Part shown: one piece after another, positions 59,397-64,000 of the stretch
Position numbering within the stretch: position 1 is the stretch's first letter
Layout of the letters: each line of letters opens with the position of its first letter
Assembly (NCBI GenBank): GCA_034008185.1
Contig: CM067081.1
Coordinates: forward strand, 85,704,765-85,768,764
Direction: 5' to 3'
Source: Gorsachius magnificus
Lineage: Eukaryota > Chordata > Aves > Pelecaniformes > Ardeidae
Length of the DNA: 64,000 nt
The notes under the pieces: model-generated
Told to the model about the DNA's origin: nothing
Seen by the model: only the letters and a program-made list of their open reading frames with translations
Database searches by the model: none
Translations under genes and position numbers: made by a program

Positions 59397-61239
59397 CAGA
59401 CAAGCAACTTTGTAGACCACACCTTGAGTAACATTGCCCAGGTGAGAGGCATGTGCAAGAGTACCACCACCATTCCCAAGCAAGGAGAGAAATCGGGACC
59501 AACAGTTAGCACGAACACCAGCGATTAAGCAAGCAAGCTGCAGAGTCCTCTTCTTATTTTTCAAAACACACAGGAGTAAGAAGCACATGCAAAGATACTT
59601 CCCTCAAAATAGAGGGTCTCTGGTAAGAGGAAGAGCAGCTTGGCAGCACAGGTTTGGAGAGATGGAAGCTGAGGGAAGAAGAGTTCAGACTTGTTTGAAA
59701 ACCCCCATTTTTAGGGGTCTGGACAGCATTACCAAAATTGCTTGGGGAAACAGGGTGCCTCCATAACTACTGAAAAAAAACCCAACTAAATATGAGAAAG
59801 GGAGAAAACTAGTAAAATTATGGCCCCTTGCATTTGAACACCAGACTTTCTAAGGTGCTCCACCATTCATTAAGATTTTTCCCAGTGCCTTGCCAATTGC
59901 CTCAGCTTCCACCTGGGAGGGTAGACGAGTCTTTGCCTTCCCAATTCTTGACCTCAGCACTGAGCCTGCCAACGCAGGGTAATGGCAATTACCATGGTGG
60001 TTTTGTGGTGTATTCATTTCCTTCCAGCTGTCATAACTAGACAGGAACCATTGGCAGAGAGGGCTTCTGCCAGCTTCAAGCCGTACATCTGTTCACATTT
60101 GTCTGTTCGCACAACATGGGATGCGATCTCCCTTTCCTCTTCTGCTGGCATTTGTTTGCTTGTCCTGGAAGGGCATTGATTTCGGAGGCTGAAAAGTGAA
60201 TCACTGTAGAGGAAAATGTCTTTGTGTATTTGAAAGAGAAAAGAAGAGAACCAGCTCATGCAGGATGACTCAGCTTGTACAGCAGGACAGGGAGATTCCG
60301 GAGCTGGTGGAAGCTAATTCTGATTCAAATGGGACAAATTGCAGCTAATCAAAATGATCTGCTAGGACAGGGATGGATGATTCATGGAAGTGAGGAATTT
60401 AAAAGCCTGTTGGACCACTGGAATGGCATATTTTAAGTACATGCAGGACTCCCATCATCTATCTACACTGCCACAGTAGTAAGAATTTATTTAGGACTGA
60501 CCATCAGAGGAGAAAATTAAAAAATTTAAAATATTTTGCTATTTTAAAAAACCCCAAACCAATCTCTGAGGTTCTCACTGTAAAAAAAAAAATTACAAAA
60601 AACCATATAAGATGTCTCATAGTTGCTGACTCAAACCAGACTGAGTTTACAACAAACCGTTCAGATTTCAAGAAGATAAAGTCTCAAAACATCTCTGCGT
60701 GACCTGTGAACCAACAGGAGCACTGCCGGTTGGGGAACCCTATCCCAGGACGCTGGGCTAGTTAGTGAACTTTACAGAGCCAAAGATTATCGTAAAGGCT
60801 GGAGAAAAAAAGCAGCAGCCGTTTCACCACAGAAATGGATGTGAAATCAGCTTCTGCCTCCCTGCGTCACTCTCAGGCGCTTCCAAACGAGCACTTTTTA
60901 CTCACTCCAATAGTTCTACATGTAATAAAAAAAAAAGAGAGGAGGAATATATGACCTTTGAAATTGATCTCGAGGGGGTCTTTTCTTTTTTTTTCCCTCC
61001 CCCTTGTCTTTAAACCAAGACAGCCTAACTCTACATAGCTTCAGTTCGGCAGAAAGAGCAGGAAGATGAAGATGCTCACAACTTTCAGAACAGTTTCACA
61101 CATCTGATGTTGGAATTAAAGGTTTATTTTACTCTATTACATAACTAGCTAACCAATCAAAGAAAAAGTACTGCTATCCACTTTTAAAATTTGTTTTGTC
61201 ACATGATACTGCATTAAAACAGACTACACTCTATAGGTG

Positions 61240-62995
61240 AAAAAAGGAAGACTGGGGAAAATGTGGGCCCACTGCTGAATGAGACAAGGAACCTCATTAC
61301 ATAGGATGTGGAAAAGACTAAGTACTGAATGTCTGCTTTGCCTCAGTCTTTATCAGCAAGACCAGCCTTCACGAACCCTAGGTCGCAGAGACCAGAGGGA
61401 AAGGCCAGAGGAAGAACAACGGACCCTTGGTGGTAAAGGATCAGGTCAGGGGATAGTAAAGCAAACTGGACACACATTAAGTCCAAGGGGCCTGATGGGA
61501 TGCGGCCACGAGTGCCGAGAGAGCTGGCTGATGCCATTGCGAGGCCACTCTCCACAATTTTTGATTAATCAAGGCAAATGGGAGAAGTGCCTGAAGACTG
61601 GAGGAAAGCAGATGTCACTCTCATCTGCAAGAAGGGCAAGGATGAGGACCCAGGGAACTACAGGCCAGTCAGCCTTGCCTCCATCCCTGTGAAGGTGATG
61701 GAGCAGCTAACGCTGGAAACCATTTTCAGGCACGTGAAAAAGATGATGATCATCACGAGTAGCCAGCATGGCTTCACCAAGAGGGTCATGCTTGACCAAC
61801 CTGATGAACTTCCATGATGAAATGACTACCCTGGTAGACAAGGGGAGAGCAGCAGGTATTGTCTGCCTGCACTTGAGGAAGGCCTTTGACTCTGTCTTCC
61901 AACAGATTCTCACAGGCAACCTGTTGAAGTTCAGGCTGGATGAGCAGACAGTGAGATGGATTGGAAACGGGATGAAGGGCCAGGCCCAGACAATGATAAT
62001 CAGTGGCACAAAGGCAAGCTGGAGGCCAGTGACTAGCGGTGTACCCCAGGAGTGAATACTGGGCCCAATCCTGTGTAACATCTTCATTAATGATCTGGAT
62101 GATGGAGCAGAATGTACCTTTAGCAAGTTTGCTTATGACACCAGACCAGCAGGAGTGGCTGATACAGCAGAGAGTTGTGCTGCCGTCCAGAGGGACCTCA
62201 GCAGGCAGGAGAAATGGGTGGACAGGAACCTCATGAAATTCAACAAGGGGAACTGCAAAGCCCTGCACCTGGGGACAACTCCAGGCACCAGTATGTGCTG
62301 GCGACTGCCCAGCTAGAAAGCAGCGTGGCAGAAAAGGGGCTGGGATCTCATGGTGGACACCAAGTTGGATATGAGCCAGCCATGAACCTTTATTGCTAAG
62401 AAGACTAATGGTGCCCTGGGCTGCATTAGGGAAAGTGTTGCCAGCAGGTTGAGGGAGGTGATCCTTCCCCTCCCCTCAGCACTGGTGAGGCCACACCTGG
62501 AGCGCTGGGTCCAGCTCTGGGCTCCCCAGTACAACAGAGACATGGACATGCTGGAGAGGGTCCAGCAAAGGGCCATGAAGGTGATGACGAGACTGGAACA
62601 CCTGTGAGGAAGGGCTGAGCGAGCTGGGACTGTTCAGCCTAGAGAAGAGAAGGCCTGGGGGGATCTTATCAATGTATATAAATACCTGAAGGGAGGATGC
62701 AAAAAAGGACAGAGCCAGGCTTTTCTCAGTGGTGCCCAGCAGCAGGACCAGAGGTAATGAGCACAAACTGAAACAAGGGAGGTTCCCTCTGAACATCAGG
62801 AAATGCTTTTTCACTATGAGGGTGACTGAGCACTGGCATCAGCTTTCCGAGGAGGTTGTGGAGCCTCCATCCTCGGAGGTATTCAGAAGCCATCTGGCCA
62901 TGGTCTTGGGCAACTGGCCCTGCTTGAGCAGGGGTGTTGGACCAGATGACCTCCAGAGGTGCCTTCCAACCTCAATCAATCCTCAATTCTGTGAT
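61240..62995 (+). mobile_element. CR1 LINE, longest copy (about 1.75 kb), plus strand
   Basis: CR1 similarity starts near 61,240 ('ggaagactggggaaaatg', then 'cccactgctgaatgagac'). It continues through the linker before the reverse transcriptase, the RT domain, the C-terminal region and the 3'UTR, and ends at a short degraded octamer tail (AATTCTGTGATATACT) at about 62,980-62,995. It is decayed, with multiple stops and frame changes, including an in-frame TGA after the VPQE block near 62,053-62,055. It lacks about 12 bases near 62,920 that the 42.3-kb copy and the general CR1 pattern retain. It cannot move by itself because the endonuclease region is missing. It shares a 777-bp near-identical block with the 42.3-kb copy. 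Confidence 0.95.
61578..61817 (+). pseudogene. CR1 reverse transcriptase remnant (N-terminal RT blocks)
   Basis: An open stretch of 79 codons carries the early RT blocks of CR1: VPEDWRKADVTLICKKGK, then DPGNYRPVSLASIPVKVME and SSQHGFTK, corresponding to RT motifs that precede the catalytic aspartates. The frame is then lost near 61,800 by a shift and resumes in the frame ending at 62,055 (LRKAFDSVFQQILTGNLLKF), where CR1 normally shows the SKAFDTV-type block. The catalytic YADD-type box expected further on is decayed to sequence reading FAYDTRP near 62,130. Confidence 0.8.
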
Positions 62996-64000
62996 ATACT
63001 CCTCAACTCTTACTTAGAACAGGGCTGATTCAAGAAAAACCTAGAAACACAAAAAGCTGTAGATACAAACCCTCCTATATTTAATTTGAAAACCCTCACA
63101 TCTATGCAGAGCAGTATTTTTGGTTTTCCCTGTAGCATTGCTTTCTTTCTATACACTTGTTACTTCCAGTTACTATTAGAGTCTATTAAAGAAAAAGCTT
63201 TTAAAAATTACAGTTTCAGAATAATTGTTATAGAGATTCATGCATAAAAGTTTCCTAAGTGGTCCAGACAAAACCACCAAGCAATTTAAGATAAACTTTG
63301 ATAACGCAGAACAGAAAAAAACGCAAAGTCAGCTCAAAGTGAAAACAGAATAGATAAACAGCATGACACAAATTATCTTAAAACAGTGACTACCAGCCTC
63401 TGCTTCAAGTTGGCTGGACACAGGCTGCTCTGACTCCTTGGTTCTGGATGTCAGGGCATTTAAATTAAAAATTATTATAGATTTGCATATGCATACATAT
63501 GAATATACTTTCATTAGTTACTCATATTTAAATGAAAACATGATCCTAGGTTGGCCCACTGGAATAATACGTGAATAGGAAAAGGTGACTGGAGCCCTCT
63601 GAGTTAAGCAGGAAGATAAGCTATTAATTCAGCAGCATACCCATGTTTTCAATTCTCTGAATTTCACCTCTGGTTAAAGGAAAGACAAGCACAAAGAACC
63701 ATGGTGTTTCATCTGAGCAGGTTCAAACATCAATATTTTAGTTATCCTTACTCACATTTTCATTTTTTCCCCTACAGGAATACTTGAGATACTCAAATGA
63801 AGAATTTTTGTATCACGTTCAGGGCATACACAATCACATCCACAGACTCACATAAAATCGTCAGAGTTACAGAGAAGGCTCCCATTGCTTTTGAGCAAAT
63901 TTTGTCCCCTAATAACTGGAAAGGAAGAAGAGTTTCTACAAATATCATGAGTATTCAGGCAAATATCTTTGACCTTGCATCTACCACCTGAAGTAAAAAA
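62996..64000. other. Non-coding end of the window
   Basis: AT-rich unique sequence without a recognised gene or element. A splice-acceptor-like site (TTTTTCCCCTACAG ending near 63,778) is followed by a 25-codon open stretch with no recognised similarity; I do not call an exon. Confidence 0.5.

Larger units (their letters stand above)
52246..61239. other. Non-coding region downstream of RAI2
   Basis: No gene is recognised on either strand. Open frames are short and without domains. Simple repeats: A-run 52,363-52,375, CTC repeat 54,955-54,975, A/C-rich stretch 59,143-59,203, poly-A 59,365-59,394. The segment 56,600-57,250 is complex, AT-rich and repeat-poor, a candidate conserved non-coding element. 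In mammals the gene beyond RAI2's 3' end in this direction is NHS (convergent), but no NHS exon can be identified here. Confidence 0.5.

Noticed and set aside
63765..63860. Splice-acceptor-like site and a 25-codon open stretch near the window end
   Set aside because: No protein similarity recognised and no donor in a suitable place; one consensus acceptor in AT-rich DNA is expected by chance.
1..64000. tRNA, rRNA, snRNA genes, CRISPR arrays, endogenous viral genes and toxin genes
   Set aside because: No cloverleaf with A/B boxes, rRNA core, direct-repeat/spacer array, viral LTR or polymerase signature, or toxin family was recognised when reading both strands.

Overview
The window looks like nuclear DNA from a bird. 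It carries several CR1 LINE copies with avian-type 3' ends (octamer tails of the ATTCTGTG/ATTCTATG kind). I recognised no SINEs. Unique sequence is long, and one gene has very GC-rich coding sequence. That gene is RAI2 (retinoic acid induced 2), recognised from its protein sequence. It is vertebrate genomic DNA, so operons, Shine-Dalgarno sites and bacterial terminators do not apply.

Layout. 1-6,050 is non-coding flank with one old CR1 scrap (about 5,601-5,706). 6,060-7,430 is a strong CpG island with C-runs, a TCC repeat and a GAG/GAT repeat. I interpret it as the RAI2 promoter, with a non-coding first exon ending at a donor at 6,376/6,377. 7,431-50,098 is a large presumed intron with CR1 copies at about 19,091-19,940 (minus), 29,690-29,962 (plus) and 42,296-43,270 (plus), many mono- and dinucleotide tracts, and no convincing coding exon. 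At 50,099 a good splice acceptor opens the exon that holds the whole RAI2 coding region, 50,204-51,846. The 3'UTR follows, with candidate poly(A) signals at 52,077 and 52,225. 52,250-61,240 is non-coding, 61,240-62,995 is the longest CR1 copy, and 62,996-64,000 is non-coding.

RAI2 is a proline-rich nuclear co-regulator that binds CtBP through two ALDLS motifs, and both motifs are present. Its reading frame is broken once, by an apparent one-base loss in a C-rich repeat at about 50,948-50,953. The protein on each side of the break is typical RAI2 and ends with the family's C-terminus, so I read this as a living gene with a sequencing/assembly indel or a very recent lesion, not an old pseudogene.

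The most unusual signal is a pair of CR1 copies 19.5 kb apart, at 42.3 kb and 61.8 kb. They share a 777-bp block with one mismatch, including the same decayed codons, while their 3' tails differ by about 9% plus indels. That mosaic fits recent gene conversion or an assembly artefact better than two independent insertions. I found no RNA genes, CRISPR arrays, viral genes or toxin genes.
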